From Streptomyces scabiei 87.22 (GTDB lineage Bacteria > Actinomycetota > Actinomycetes > Streptomycetales > Streptomycetaceae): a stretch of DNA of 64,000 nucleotides. A program made the position numbers and the translations under genes. Positions 42,754-50,706 of the stretch are shown here, in pieces. The DNA lies in the NCBI RefSeq assembly GCF_000091305.1, contig NC_013929.1, positions 4,712,001-4,776,000 on the forward strand. Direction: 5' to 3'. The notes under the pieces are model-generated. The model ran no database searches and was not told the DNA's origin. It was given only the letters and a program-made list of their open reading frames with translations. Every line of letters starts with the position of its first letter. Within the stretch, counting starts at the first letter, position 1.

Positions 42754-43217
42754 GGGTCGGCTCCGCAGCGACGCAACGATGAAGAGGAGTGGGTCCGGCG
42801 CACCCCGGTCGGCACCGGGAATCGTGGCCCGGTCAGCCAGGTCGGGTGAGGACGACGTCCCAGTCGGTCCGGTCAGCCGTGTCAGGCCTGCCGGGAGGGA
42901 CGTCCGGGGGCTGCGTTGGCGATTTATAGGGAATCATGAACTGTGGTGCAACCACAGCGTTTTTACCCAAGTTGGCGTGCTTTCCATCCCCCCGAGGGCA
43001 GGCCAGCTCAACTGTTCAACCAGGCGTACGCCCCGTCGGTCGACACACTCCCCACGCGCCCATCGAGCCAGGCGCGCGCACACGGGGGCGGCGCCCGTCG
43101 AACGACCGGGCCCACCCGGCGTACTCAGGCGTGAACAGAAGTGCTACCCGCGCGCCGGCCCGCGAGCAGCGTCGAGCGCACCGGGCCGTCTGCCCCGTCC
43201 GCGCGGCTCCACACACA
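42754..43217. other. gene-free region with a hairpin plus T tract
   Basis: 464 bp. At 42941-42957 CTGTGGT-GCA-ACCACAG forms a 7-bp stem with triloop, followed by CG and five T (42960-42964), the form of an intrinsic terminator reading plus, although no plus gene precedes it. Around it (42921-42990) the DNA is unusually AT-rich. Short plus-strand frames further on lack coding character. Confidence 0.5.
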
Positions 43218-43253
43218 CGAGCGCCCGCCGGGACGACCTCCGGCGGGCGCTCG
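43218..43253 (-). terminator. terminator of the first Gly/Ser/Cys-rich gene
   Basis: CGAGCGCCCGCCGG (43218-43231) pairs perfectly with CCGGCGGGCGCTCG (43240-43253), 8-nt loop, 26 bp beyond the stop at 43279. Confidence 0.8.
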
Positions 43254-43278
43254 CGTCGTGGAGCTCAGCTGCCCCGTG

Positions 43279-43725
43279 TCAGCTGCCTCCACCGCATCCG
43301 CCCCCGCCACCGCAGGAGGACCCCCCACCGCAGGAAGAGCTGCTGCTCCCGCAGGACGAGCTGCTGCTGCAGGACGAGCTGCTGCTCCCGCACGACGAGC
43401 CCCCGTGCGACGAGCCTCCGTGCGACGAGCCCCCGTGCGACGAACCCCGGTCGTCGTGCGAGGAGGAGTGGGACGAGCCACTGTCCCCGACGCCGGCCGC
43501 CCCCAGCACCCACCAGCTGTTGTCGCTGCTGCTCGACGAGTCGCTGCCACCCCGGCCGCCGGTGCGGTGGGCACTGCGGTGGGCGCTGCCGCCACGGCCG
43601 GACGTCCTGCCGCCCCGGGCCCCCGCCCGTGCCGCGCGCGCCCTGCGGCGGCTCTCCGCCACGATGAGCGCCAGCAGCCCGCAGACCACCACCAGGATGA
43701 AGCCGATCACCGCGATCGCGTTCAT
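43279..43725 (-). CDS. membrane-anchored Gly/Ser/His/Cys-rich protein (paralogue A)
   Basis: 148-aa protein, ATG at 43725 with GGGGAGG 8 nt upstream. One N-terminal TM helix (AIAVIGFILVVVCGLLALIV), a basic Arg/Ala/Gly segment, the aromatic mark NSWWVLGAAG, then a tail of about 80 residues made only of Ser, Gly, His and Cys (repeated SSHGG, SSCGS, SSSSSC and finally CGGGGGCGGGS). Two paralogues are at 50107-50316 and 50349-50588. Tails like this recall actinobacterial TIGR04222-type proteins and heterocyclised microcin precursors, but no YcaO gene is nearby. Function unknown. Confidence 0.75.
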   Translation of the reverse strand: MNAIAVIGFILVVVCGLLALIVAESRRRARAARAGARGGRTSGRGGSAHRSAHRTGGRGGSDSSSSSDNSWWVLGAAGVGDSGSSHSSSHDDRGSSHGGSSHGGSSHGGSSCGSSSSSCSSSSSCGSSSSSCGGGSSCGGGGGCGGGS

Positions 43726-43729
43726 GGCG

Positions 43730-43966
43730 TCACCCTCCCCTCTTTCTTTCGAGTCCCCCGAAGCGGCCCCCCGTGGGCGCCTCGCTCACTTGCGTGTCGC
43801 GGGGATTCCCCCGCCGCGGACCGCTCAAAGCAGAGTTGAGCAAGTCCAGAGCTTGTCTCTCGCGGGGGCGGTCGCCGCTGCCACCGCAGGAGGAGGACGA
43901 GCGTCCCCCACAGGACGAGCCGGCGCCACCACCGCGTGAGGACGAGGACGACGATCGGTACCACCA
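43730..43966 (-). pseudogene. possible truncated fourth Gly/Ser/Cys-rich gene
   Basis: Just past the amidohydrolase stop a startless minus frame reads RWWYRSSSSSSRGGGAGSS, then CGGRSSSSCGGSGD, before non-repetitive sequence and a TGA at 43730-43732. The WW mark followed by Ser/Gly/Cys repeats matches the three paralogues, but the TM part is missing, as if replaced by the amidohydrolase gene. Repetitive TCC/TCG codons also give a hydrophobic peptide in another frame, so the assignment is tentative. Confidence 0.4.
43823..43855 (-). promoter_or_regulatory. 33-bp element upstream of paralogue A
   Basis: 27 of 33 bases match 50666-50698 upstream of paralogue C. On the plus strand it contains GCTCAA-N7-TTGAGC and CAAG-N7-CTTG inverted repeats; in the other copy one arm pair of the second dyad is changed on both sides. 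It lies 98-130 bp upstream of the start at 43725. Confidence 0.6.
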
Positions 43967-43976
43967 GCGAGGTGCG

Positions 43977-45122
43977 TCACTTCGCGGGAACTGTTATTCC
44001 GAGCAGTTTTTCCGCATTTCGGAACGCGATTTTCTCCTTGGCGTCGCGTGGCAGATCGACTCCCCGGAACCAGTCGGTTTGGGTTTTCATGTTCGCAAAC
44101 GGGTAGTCGGTCGCGAACATCACTCGATCCACGCTTATGTGCTTCAGTAGGAGCTCGAGCAGCTCAGTCTGGGGGAATGCGCTGGTGGTGAACCAGAAAT
44201 TGTCATGGAAGTACTGCTCGAACGGCTTGTCCAGACTCTTCTCGGTCACTTCGCTCATCTTCTCCACGATGCGTTCGTAGAAGAACGGAAGACCCTCCCC
44301 CATATGGCCGATGATGATCTGGAGCTTGGGATGCCTGTCGAACACTCCTGAGGTGATCATCCGGAGGCACTGAGTGACGACTTCCTGGTGCCATCCATAC
44401 GCCGAGATACTGAGAACCTGGTCCTGGAACTCCTTCTGGTATTCCGGCAGCATATTGCTGTAATAGATGTCGAAAACCTCGTCGGGCGGCAGGCCCGGAT
44501 GGATGTATATCGGCACATCGAGGGCTTCGGCGCGCGCCAGCAGGGGCTCGAATTCGGGATGGTCGAGAAACTTCTTCCCGATGATTCCGTTGGTCAGGCA
44601 ACCCAGGAAGCCGTCTTCCCGCACCGTGCGTTCCAGCTCGTCCGCCGAGGCCTCCGGGTCCTGGAGAGGCAAGGTGGCAAATGCCTTGAAGCGCCCCGGA
44701 TAGGCGGCCATCGGTCCATCGACGAGCATCTTGTTGAGGCGATACGCGAAATCGATGCCCTTCCGGCCTTTGACATTCTGCACACCTGGCGTATGGGCGG
44801 AGAGGATCTGAACGTTGATCCCCGCCTCGTCCATGGCACCGATGCGGCGCGGGCCGAGCTCGGCAAGACCGGTGTCCTCGAGGAACAGCCTGTCGTTCAG
44901 CACCATCAACTCACGGGTGGAAAAGGTTTCTTCCGTGCCGATGAAGGGCAGGTCCTGGTCCCGCAGTGCAATGTCCGAAGTTTTGTCCGAGTTCTTGTCC
45001 GAGTTCTTGCCCGAAGTCTCGTTGTCGTTCGCTGCCGAGACAATGGCATGCGTGGACAGGCCGGCACCGACGCCAAGTGCCGTGGCGGCGGTGAGAAAGC
45101 CGCGGCGTCCCATGGGCTTCAT
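43977..45122 (-). CDS. Tat-secreted amidohydrolase (amidohydrolase_2 family)
   Basis: 381-aa metal-dependent hydrolase/decarboxylase of the ACMSD/resorcylate-decarboxylase group: VPIYIHPGLPPDEVFD, IIIGHMGEGLPFFYERI and RVMFATDYPFANMKTQ carry the usual His and Asp ligands. The Tat signal is MGRRGFLTAATALGVGAGLSTHA, followed by a 12-bp tandem coding KNSD-KNSD-KTSD. Such enzymes are normally cytosolic, so export is unusual. Codons end in A/T far more often than in neighbours and local GC is visibly lower, suggesting acquisition. It is divergent from the MMPL gene, and both promoters carry the same 37-bp element. Confidence 0.85.
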   Translation of the reverse strand: MKPMGRRGFLTAATALGVGAGLSTHAIVSAANDNETSGKNSDKNSDKTSDIALRDQDLPFIGTEETFSTRELMVLNDRLFLEDTGLAELGPRRIGAMDEAGINVQILSAHTPGVQNVKGRKGIDFAYRLNKMLVDGPMAAYPGRFKAFATLPLQDPEASADELERTVREDGFLGCLTNGIIGKKFLDHPEFEPLLARAEALDVPIYIHPGLPPDEVFDIYYSNMLPEYQKEFQDQVLSISAYGWHQEVVTQCLRMITSGVFDRHPKLQIIIGHMGEGLPFFYERIVEKMSEVTEKSLDKPFEQYFHDNFWFTTSAFPQTELLELLLKHISVDRVMFATDYPFANMKTQTDWFRGVDLPRDAKEKIAFRNAEKLLGITVPAK

Positions 45123-45268
45123 GTCAGTCTCTTTTCAGGTGTTTGTGTGATGCGGCATCCGTGCGATATCCGTGCGGCATCCGTCTGCGAGATGCCTCGG
45201 ATCGACCGTTCGTCGTTTTCGACCTCGACGCCGACCACGCCGGTCCCGCCGCATCGCTCGTCCGGATA

Positions 45269-45305
45269 CCGAATTCCTACCGAGCGAACCTGAGACGAGC
45301 GTTAG
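45269..45305 (-). promoter_or_regulatory. 37-bp element, amidohydrolase-side copy
   Basis: Inverse copy (33 of 37 identical) of 45453-45489. Read toward the amidohydrolase it contains GTCTCAGGTTCGCTCGGTAG. Next to it, 45306-45319 is the perfect palindrome AGCTCGTACGAGCT. It lies 147 bp upstream of the start at 45122. Confidence 0.75.
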
Positions 45306-45452
45306 AGCTCGTACGAGCTGCTCTCCCACGATCGCGCGTGAGTACACGTCCGGGACGGACGCGACATGGACGCCCGCCGGGCGGGACCCCGACGCCGCCA
45401 CGCCGGTGCGTGCGCTGGACACATGGTTCGGCCGACCGGCCTGAGCACCGCA

Positions 45453-45489
45453 TTAACGGTCGTCTCAGGTTCGCTCCGTAGGAAGTCGG
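45453..45489 (+). promoter_or_regulatory. 37-bp element, MMPL-side copy
   Basis: Contains TTAACGGTCGTCTCAGGTTC and CGCTCCGTAGGAAG. It lies 42 bp upstream of the MMPL ATG at 45531. Same orientation to its gene as the copy at 45269-45305 has to the amidohydrolase, so a shared promoter or operator is the simplest reading. Confidence 0.75.
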
Positions 45490-45530
45490 CATCCAGAGAA
45501 GCGATGCAACCCGTATGCAGGAGGCAAGTG

Positions 45531-47681
45531 ATGGCAGTCGACGCAGCACCGTCCGGGAAGGCCCGGGCCGGTCGGTTGGCAGGCCGGTGGGTGCCCTGGT
45601 TGGTGATCGGCCTGTGGCTGGTGCTGGCGGCCGGCATGGTGCCGCTGAGCGGAAAGCTGAGCTCGGTCACCACCGACAGCGCCGTGGACACCCTGCCGGC
45701 CGGTGCCGAGTCCACCAAGGTGGCGGTGCTGGACGACCGTCTCCCCGGTGGTGACAGCAACACGTTCGTCTTCGTGTACCACCGCGCCGCCGGCATGACC
45801 GACGCCGACCGCGCGACGGTCGAACGCCATTACGACACCCTTGCCGAGCGGTACCCGCCGAAGGCGACGGCGGCGGCCGACGAGGACGACGAGGGTTCAC
45901 CGACGAGCCCCTCCACCGACCGCAAGGCGATGATGTTCACCCTCGAGGTGAGCACGGCCTACGGCGCGCCGGAGGACATCGTCGGCCCGTTGCGTGACGC
46001 CGCGAAGGACCGCCCCTCCGGCCTGGAACTCGACGTGACCGGCCCGGGCGCGATCGACGGCGACATGGAGGCCGTCTTCGACGGCATCGACGTGCAGGTC
46101 CTCCTCACCACCATCGTCGTCGTCACGCTCCTGCTCATCCTCACCTACCGCAGCCCGGTGTTGTGGATCATCCCGCTGCTGGCCGTCGGCGCGGCCGCAC
46201 TGACCGCGATGGGGACCGTCTACCTGCTCGTCAAGGGCTTCGGCATCGTGGTCAACGACCAGAACTCGGCGCTGCTGACGATCCTGGTGTTCGGCGTCGG
46301 CACGGACTACGCGCTGTTGCTCATCGCTCGATATCGGGAGGCACTGCATCACCATGAGAACGTCCGGGTCGCGATGGTCCACGCACTGCGCGGCGCGGCT
46401 CCGGCCATCGTCGCGTCCGCGGCCACCGTGGTCGCCGGTCTGCTCTGCCTGCTCGTCGCGGACCTGAACAGCACCAGCGGATTGGGTCCGATCGGTGCGG
46501 CCGGCATCCTGTGCGCGCTGGTGGCCATGCTGACGCTGTTCCCGGCGGTGCTCGTGGTGCTCGGCAGGCGGATCTTCTGGCCGGCCGTCCCGCGGTTCAG
46601 CACGGCCCCGGAGGAGAAGCCGGGGCTGTGGGGGCGGCTCGGCACCGCCCTCGGCCGCCGCCGGTGGCCGGCGACGCTCGGCTCGCTCGGAGTCCTCGGT
46701 GTGCTCGCCCTCGGGCTGGCGGGCAACACCGGCGCCCTGCGGGAGCAGGACCAGTTCCTGTCCGCGCCGGAGTCGGTCACCGGCTTCACCGTGCTCCGTC
46801 AGCACTTCCCGGAGCTGGGCGGCCAGCCGATGACGGTCTTCACCCGCCCGGCGCACCGGGAGCGGGTGCTCGACATCGTCAAAAACACGCGCGGTGTGGC
46901 CCTGGCCGTCCCGGAGCAGACCAGCGGTGGCTGGGCCAACATCTCCGTGTTCCCGAAGGACGCGCCGGACACCGCCGCGGAGTACGACACGGTCAAGCGG
47001 GTGCGCACCGCCGTGCACGCGGTGAGCGGGGCGGAGGCGATCGTCGGCGGGCCGAGTGCGGAGAACCTCGACACCGAGGTGACCACCCAGCGCGACGAGA
47101 AGCTGGTGATCCCGCTGGTGCTCGTCGTGGTCCTGATCGTCCTCGGGCTGCTGCTGCGCGCGATCCTGGCCCCGCTGGTCCTGATGGCCACTGTGATCGT
47201 CTCGTTCGCCGCGGCCTTCGGCGGCAGCGTGTTCGTCTTCGACACGATCCTCGGGTTCAAGGGGATCGACAATTCGGTGCCGTTGCTGGCATTCCTGTTC
47301 CTGGTGGCGCTCGGCGTCGACTACAACATCTTCCTGGCCAGCCGGGCCCGGGAGGAGGCCGTGCGTCTCGGCACCAGAGAGGGCCTGCTCAAAGCCCTCT
47401 CGGCCACCGGTGGCGTCATCACCTCGGCGGGTCTGGTCCTGGCGGCCACGTTCGCGGTCCTCGCCACTCTTCCGCTGGTGATGCTGATCGAGGTCGGTTT
47501 CCTGGTCGCCTTCGGCGTGCTGCTGGACGCCCTGCTGGTGCGGTCGGTCCTGGTGCCCGCCCTCACCTTGCTGATCGGCCGGCGGATGTGGTGGCCGAGC
47601 CGGCTGTCCCGTCCGGCGGCGGAGCCACCGGTCCGTCGACAGTCGCTCGCCGAGCACGAGGAGCCCGCGCTGCAACGGTGA
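45531..47681 (+). CDS. MMPL/RND-family membrane transporter
   Basis: 716-aa RND-type transporter with a perfect AGGAGG six bases before the ATG. TM1 (WVPWLVIGLWLVLAAGMVPL), a large extracytoplasmic loop of about 140 residues, then TM2-6 with the proton-relay motif FGVGTDYALLLIARYRE. A second loop follows, then TM8-12 with the matching FLVALGVDYNIFLASRAREE. Both GxxxDY motifs are intact, so it should be energised. Mycobacterial homologues export lipids or siderophores; Streptomyces ones often accompany lipophilic products. It is divergent from the amidohydrolase and followed by a strong terminator and a two-component system. Confidence 0.93.
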   Translation: MAVDAAPSGKARAGRLAGRWVPWLVIGLWLVLAAGMVPLSGKLSSVTTDSAVDTLPAGAESTKVAVLDDRLPGGDSNTFVFVYHRAAGMTDADRATVERHYDTLAERYPPKATAAADEDDEGSPTSPSTDRKAMMFTLEVSTAYGAPEDIVGPLRDAAKDRPSGLELDVTGPGAIDGDMEAVFDGIDVQVLLTTIVVVTLLLILTYRSPVLWIIPLLAVGAAALTAMGTVYLLVKGFGIVVNDQNSALLTILVFGVGTDYALLLIARYREALHHHENVRVAMVHALRGAAPAIVASAATVVAGLLCLLVADLNSTSGLGPIGAAGILCALVAMLTLFPAVLVVLGRRIFWPAVPRFSTAPEEKPGLWGRLGTALGRRRWPATLGSLGVLGVLALGLAGNTGALREQDQFLSAPESVTGFTVLRQHFPELGGQPMTVFTRPAHRERVLDIVKNTRGVALAVPEQTSGGWANISVFPKDAPDTAAEYDTVKRVRTAVHAVSGAEAIVGGPSAENLDTEVTTQRDEKLVIPLVLVVVLIVLGLLLRAILAPLVLMATVIVSFAAAFGGSVFVFDTILGFKGIDNSVPLLAFLFLVALGVDYNIFLASRAREEAVRLGTREGLLKALSATGGVITSAGLVLAATFAVLATLPLVMLIEVGFLVAFGVLLDALLVRSVLVPALTLLIGRRMWWPSRLSRPAAEPPVRRQSLAEHEEPALQR

Positions 47682-47700
47682 GCGCGGCGGCACGGACGAG

Positions 47701-47742
47701 ATCCGGGACGGACCTGGGACCCAGGCCCGTCCCGGATTTTTT
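47701..47742 (+). terminator. intrinsic terminator of the MMPL gene
   Basis: ATCCGGGACGG (47701-47711) and CCGTCCCGGAT (47727-47737) enclose a second stem CCTGG/CCAGG, one mismatch between them, followed directly by T residues to 47742. It is 20 bp past the stop and a textbook intrinsic terminator. Confidence 0.92.
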
Positions 47743-47795
47743 CGCGGGCCCGAGGGTCGCCGCCCTCGGGTCCTGCGCCGCGCCGCCGGGATGGG

Positions 47796-49256
47796 TCAGC
47801 GCACCGCGGTGTCCTCCCCGGCGGTGAGCCCCGCGATGGGGGCGGGCGGGGCGGGCGGGGCCGCGGCCGGAAGGTCGACCCGGAGCAGCGCGCCACCGCG
47901 TGCGGAGCGGGCGACGCCGGCCCGGCCGCCGTGGGCGTCGACGACCCGCTGGACGATCGACAGCCCCAGACCGGATCCCGGCAACGCCCGGGCACTGTCG
48001 GCACGGTAGAACCGGTCGAACACCCGCGGTACGTCGGCGGCGTCGATGCCCGGCCCGGCGTCGTCGACCTCCAGCACCGCCGACGCGTCCTCGGCACGGA
48101 GCCGGACCTGGACCGGCTGGTCCGCGGGGGACCACTTGCCGGCGTTGTCGACGAGATTGAGCACCGCCCGTTCGAGCGCGGCGGGACGCCCGCTCACCCA
48201 CACGGAGGTCACGTCGAGCGCGACCTCGACGTCGGGCGTGCGGGAACGTGCCCGGGTCACGGCGGCCACCACCACGTCGGCGAGGTCGAGCAGCTCGGTG
48301 TTCTCGTCGCTGACGTCACCGCGCGCCAGGTCGGTCAGCTCGGCGACAAGGGTGCTCAACTCGGCCACCTGGGCGCCGAGATCGTTGAGCAGCCGGGTCC
48401 GGCTCTCCGCCGGCAGTGCGCTGTCCAGGGTGCCGCGCCGATCGAGGCGGATCAGCAGCTCGACGTTGAGACGCAGGCTGGTGAGTGGGGTCTTGAGCTC
48501 GTGGGTGGCGTCCTCGGCGAGCAGCCGCTGGGCCCGCCGGGAGTCCCTGAGCGCGGCGAGCATGTCGTTGATCGACCGGATCAGCCGCCGGATCTCCCCA
48601 CCGCCCTCGTCCGGGATGCCGGCGTCGAGATCCCGGGTGTGCGCGACACGTACCGCGGCGGCGGTCAGCCGGTCGATCGGTGCCAGCCCGGTCCGTGCCA
48701 CGGTCCGCCCGACCAGGGCGCCGCCGGCCACGCAGAGCAGCCCGATCAGCAGCATGCCGAACCCGAACTGGTTGACCGGGCCGTCGTCGGCGACCTGGGC
48801 CACCTGGACCGCGCCGTCGCCCGCCCGCAGCGTGTAGACGAGGTACCCGTCCTCGTCGCCGCCGTTCGACTCCATCAGGTCGGCCGACGCGCCCCGCGCC
48901 ACGCGCCCGGCCTGCTCACCGACCGGGGGCAGCGCGGGTTGGCCGGCCGGCGTCCGGGTCGAGCCGTCGGGCAGGACGATCCGCACCAGCCGGCCGGATC
49001 CGGGATACGGCGGTAGCCGGACCTGCGCCGGGCCGGCGCGCTGCGCGTCCGTCGCCAGGACGCGGGAGTCGGCGCGCAGCTGATTCTCGACGCTGTCCCG
49101 CAGCTCCCAGCTCAGTAGTTCGCTGGCCACCTGGAAGGCCACGAACACGCTGACCGCGACGGCCGTCGCCGCGATCACCGTCAGCCTGGTCCGCAGGGAC
49201 CGCCGGCGCCACCATCGGGTCAGCCGGCGCGGTTCCCGGCCGGCGGGCCCGCTCAC
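47796..49256 (-). CDS. OmpR-class sensor histidine kinase
   Basis: 486-aa kinase. TM1 (LTVIAATAVAVSVFVAFQVA), an extracytoplasmic domain of about 120 residues, TM2 (GMLLIGLLCVAGGALVG), HAMP, HisKA with DATHELKTPLTSLRLN, and HATPase: N-box NLVDNAGKWS, DAGPGI, FYRADSAR and GSGLGLSIV. A classic membrane sensor of the TcrY/TrcS type. It overlaps the response regulator stop by 4 nt (49253-49256). It is placed tail to tail with the MMPL gene, which it may control. Confidence 0.93.
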   Translation of the reverse strand: MSGPAGREPRRLTRWWRRRSLRTRLTVIAATAVAVSVFVAFQVASELLSWELRDSVENQLRADSRVLATDAQRAGPAQVRLPPYPGSGRLVRIVLPDGSTRTPAGQPALPPVGEQAGRVARGASADLMESNGGDEDGYLVYTLRAGDGAVQVAQVADDGPVNQFGFGMLLIGLLCVAGGALVGRTVARTGLAPIDRLTAAAVRVAHTRDLDAGIPDEGGGEIRRLIRSINDMLAALRDSRRAQRLLAEDATHELKTPLTSLRLNVELLIRLDRRGTLDSALPAESRTRLLNDLGAQVAELSTLVAELTDLARGDVSDENTELLDLADVVVAAVTRARSRTPDVEVALDVTSVWVSGRPAALERAVLNLVDNAGKWSPADQPVQVRLRAEDASAVLEVDDAGPGIDAADVPRVFDRFYRADSARALPGSGLGLSIVQRVVDAHGGRAGVARSARGGALLRVDLPAAAPPAPPAPIAGLTAGEDTAVR

Positions 49257-49945
49257 GGAGGAGTCTCCCGCAGCACGTAACCCAGGCCGCGCAGCGTGTA
49301 GATCAATCGCGGCTCACCCTCTGCCTCCGTCTTGCGGCGCAGGTAGCTCACGTACACCTGGAGGTTGTTGGCGGTGGCGCTCATGTCGAAGCCCCAGATC
49401 GCCTCGAACAGCGCGTCGCGGGTCAGGACCCGGGTCGCGTTGCTCATGAGGACCTGCAGGAGGGAGAACTCGGTCCGGGTCAGACGCAGCGGCCGCCCCC
49501 CACGCCACGCCTCGAACCTGTCGGGATCGAGCCGGACGTCGGCGAACGACAGGATCTGCGACTCCTCGTCGGCCGGCGTGCGCCGACGCAGCAGGGCCCG
49601 CACCCGGGCCAGTAACTCCTCGGTGGCGAACGGCTTGGGCAGGTAGTCGTCGGCGCCCGCGTCCAGCCCCGTGACCCGGTCGGAGACCTGGTCACGGGCG
49701 GTCAGCATCAGCACCGGCAGATCCCGACCCGCGGCCCGCAACCGCCGGCAGGTCTCCAGCCCGCCGAGGCGGGGCATCATCACGTCGAGGATCAGCAGAT
49801 CCAGCGTGTCACCGTCCGCCCCGACGACCCCGTCGAGCACGGCGAAGCCGTTGGCGACGGCGCTGGTGTCGTACCCCTCGACCTGGAGCACCCGCTCCAG
49901 CGACTCACGGATGGCCGCCTCATCATCCGCGATCATGATCCGCAC
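49253..49945 (-). CDS. OmpR-family response regulator
   Basis: 230-aa regulator. Receiver: MIADDEAAIRESLERVL, phospho-Asp in LLILDVMMPRLGG, LTARDQVSDRVTGLDAGADDYLPKPF. Winged helix: GGRPLRLTRTEFSLLQVLMSNATRVLTRDALFEAIWGFDM, NNLQVYVSYLRRKTEAEG, TLRGLGYVL. It is first in the two-gene operon with the kinase. The 37-bp elements at the amidohydrolase/MMPL promoters are candidate targets, though OmpR-type sites are usually direct repeats. Confidence 0.94.
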   Translation of the reverse strand: MRIMIADDEAAIRESLERVLQVEGYDTSAVANGFAVLDGVVGADGDTLDLLILDVMMPRLGGLETCRRLRAAGRDLPVLMLTARDQVSDRVTGLDAGADDYLPKPFATEELLARVRALLRRRTPADEESQILSFADVRLDPDRFEAWRGGRPLRLTRTEFSLLQVLMSNATRVLTRDALFEAIWGFDMSATANNLQVYVSYLRRKTEAEGEPRLIYTLRGLGYVLRETPP

Positions 49946-50106
49946 GTCGGCCCGCCCCCTTACGGTCGATGTTTTTGCCGCTCATTGTCCCCGGCCAACC
50001 TGAGGCCGGGATCAGAGCCTCGCTGCGGACCGCGCTCTCACCCCGCGGCCTCGGGCAGGCCGCAGTCGTCTGCTGCCCCGGGCAGGTATGCGACGGCGAC
50101 CCGTCC

Positions 50107-50316
50107 TCAGTCCCCTCCGCTCCCGCAGGAGCCCCCGCCCCCACCCCCGCACGACGAACCACTCGACGAACCACCCGACGAACCGTCCGACGATCCCCCG
50201 CCGTCCGCCCACCAGCTGCGCCGCCGGCCGCGCCTGCGGGCCACCACGACGATCACCGTCATGACCACGGCGTACACGGCCCAGACGGCGACCAGCAGTC
50301 TCATGTTCTCGTCCAC
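50107..50316 (-). CDS. membrane-anchored Gly/Ser/Cys-rich protein (paralogue B)
   Basis: 69-aa protein. GTG at 50316 is chosen because GGGGGG lies 7 nt upstream; the product then starts MDENMRLLVAVWAVYAVVMTV. One TM helix, a basic ARRRGRRRSWWADGG mark, then a tail of SSDGSSGG, SSGSSCGGGGGG and SCGSGGD. Same plan as paralogues A and C but fewer cysteines. It is 32 bp downstream of C, probably in one operon. Confidence 0.7.
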   Translation of the reverse strand: MDENMRLLVAVWAVYAVVMTVIVVVARRRGRRRSWWADGGGSSDGSSGGSSSGSSCGGGGGGSCGSGGD

Positions 50317-50348
50317 GACCACACCCCCCGTGCGCCGCGACGCCGCGG

Positions 50349-50588
50349 TCAGCTTCCGCCGCCGCAGCCACCGCCGCCACCACCGCAGGAGGACCCGCCG
50401 CCGCAGGAGGACCCGCCACCGCACGAGGACCCACTGCCGCACGACGATCCCCCGCTGCGGTGGGACGACCGGCCGTCCGCCCACCAGCTGTGCGAGCGCC
50501 GGCGGCCGGGCCGCGAACCGCGGCCTACGCTCGAAACGACGCCGACCAGAACCACCGCGCCCACGATGACGAAGAAGACGATGTCCAT
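50349..50588 (-). CDS. membrane-anchored Gly/Ser/Cys-rich protein (paralogue C)
   Basis: 79-aa protein starting MDIVFFVIVGAVVLVGVVSS (TM), then RPGRRRSHSWWADGRSSHRS and a tail built from repeated SSCGGG units (five Cys) ending GGGGGGCGGGS, nearly the same end as paralogue A 6.9 kb away. The DNA encoding the tail is a run of 15-18-bp repeats, prone to slippage. The 33-bp element at 50666-50698 is 78-110 bp upstream. It is adjacent and divergent to the PLP aminotransferase. Confidence 0.72.
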   Translation of the reverse strand: MDIVFFVIVGAVVLVGVVSSVGRGSRPGRRRSHSWWADGRSSHRSGGSSCGSGSSCGGGSSCGGGSSCGGGGGGCGGGS

Positions 50589-50665
50589 CTCCGGACCTGC
50601 CTTTCACTCCCCCTGCAGGCCCCCCATGAGTCCTGCGTGACGGGGGGATGCCCGCCCGTCCCACC

Positions 50666-50698
50666 GGTCAAAGCGAAGTTGAGGAACTCCAGAGGTTG
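50666..50698 (-). promoter_or_regulatory. 33-bp element upstream of paralogue C
   Basis: Second copy of the element at 43823-43855. It ends only 8 bp before the plus-strand ATG at 50707, so it could also affect the aminotransferase. Position relative to the Gly/Ser/Cys-rich gene is the feature shared with copy 1. Confidence 0.6.
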
Positions 50699-50706
50699 GG
50701 CGCAGG

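Noticed and set aside
42943..43134. Short plus frame of 63 codons after the T-tract hairpin
   Set aside because: No ribosome binding site, mixed codon use and no family resemblance.
43722..43964. 80-codon minus frame with a hydrophobic start (VPIVVLVLTRWW)
   Set aside because: Val/Leu codons arise from frame-shifting the TCC/TCG serine repeats of the Gly/Ser/Cys remnant; no support as a gene.
45463..45470. TCTCAGGT shared between the 37-bp elements and the 20-bp motif
   Set aside because: Only eight bases agree and the orientation to the gene is opposite; treated as chance.
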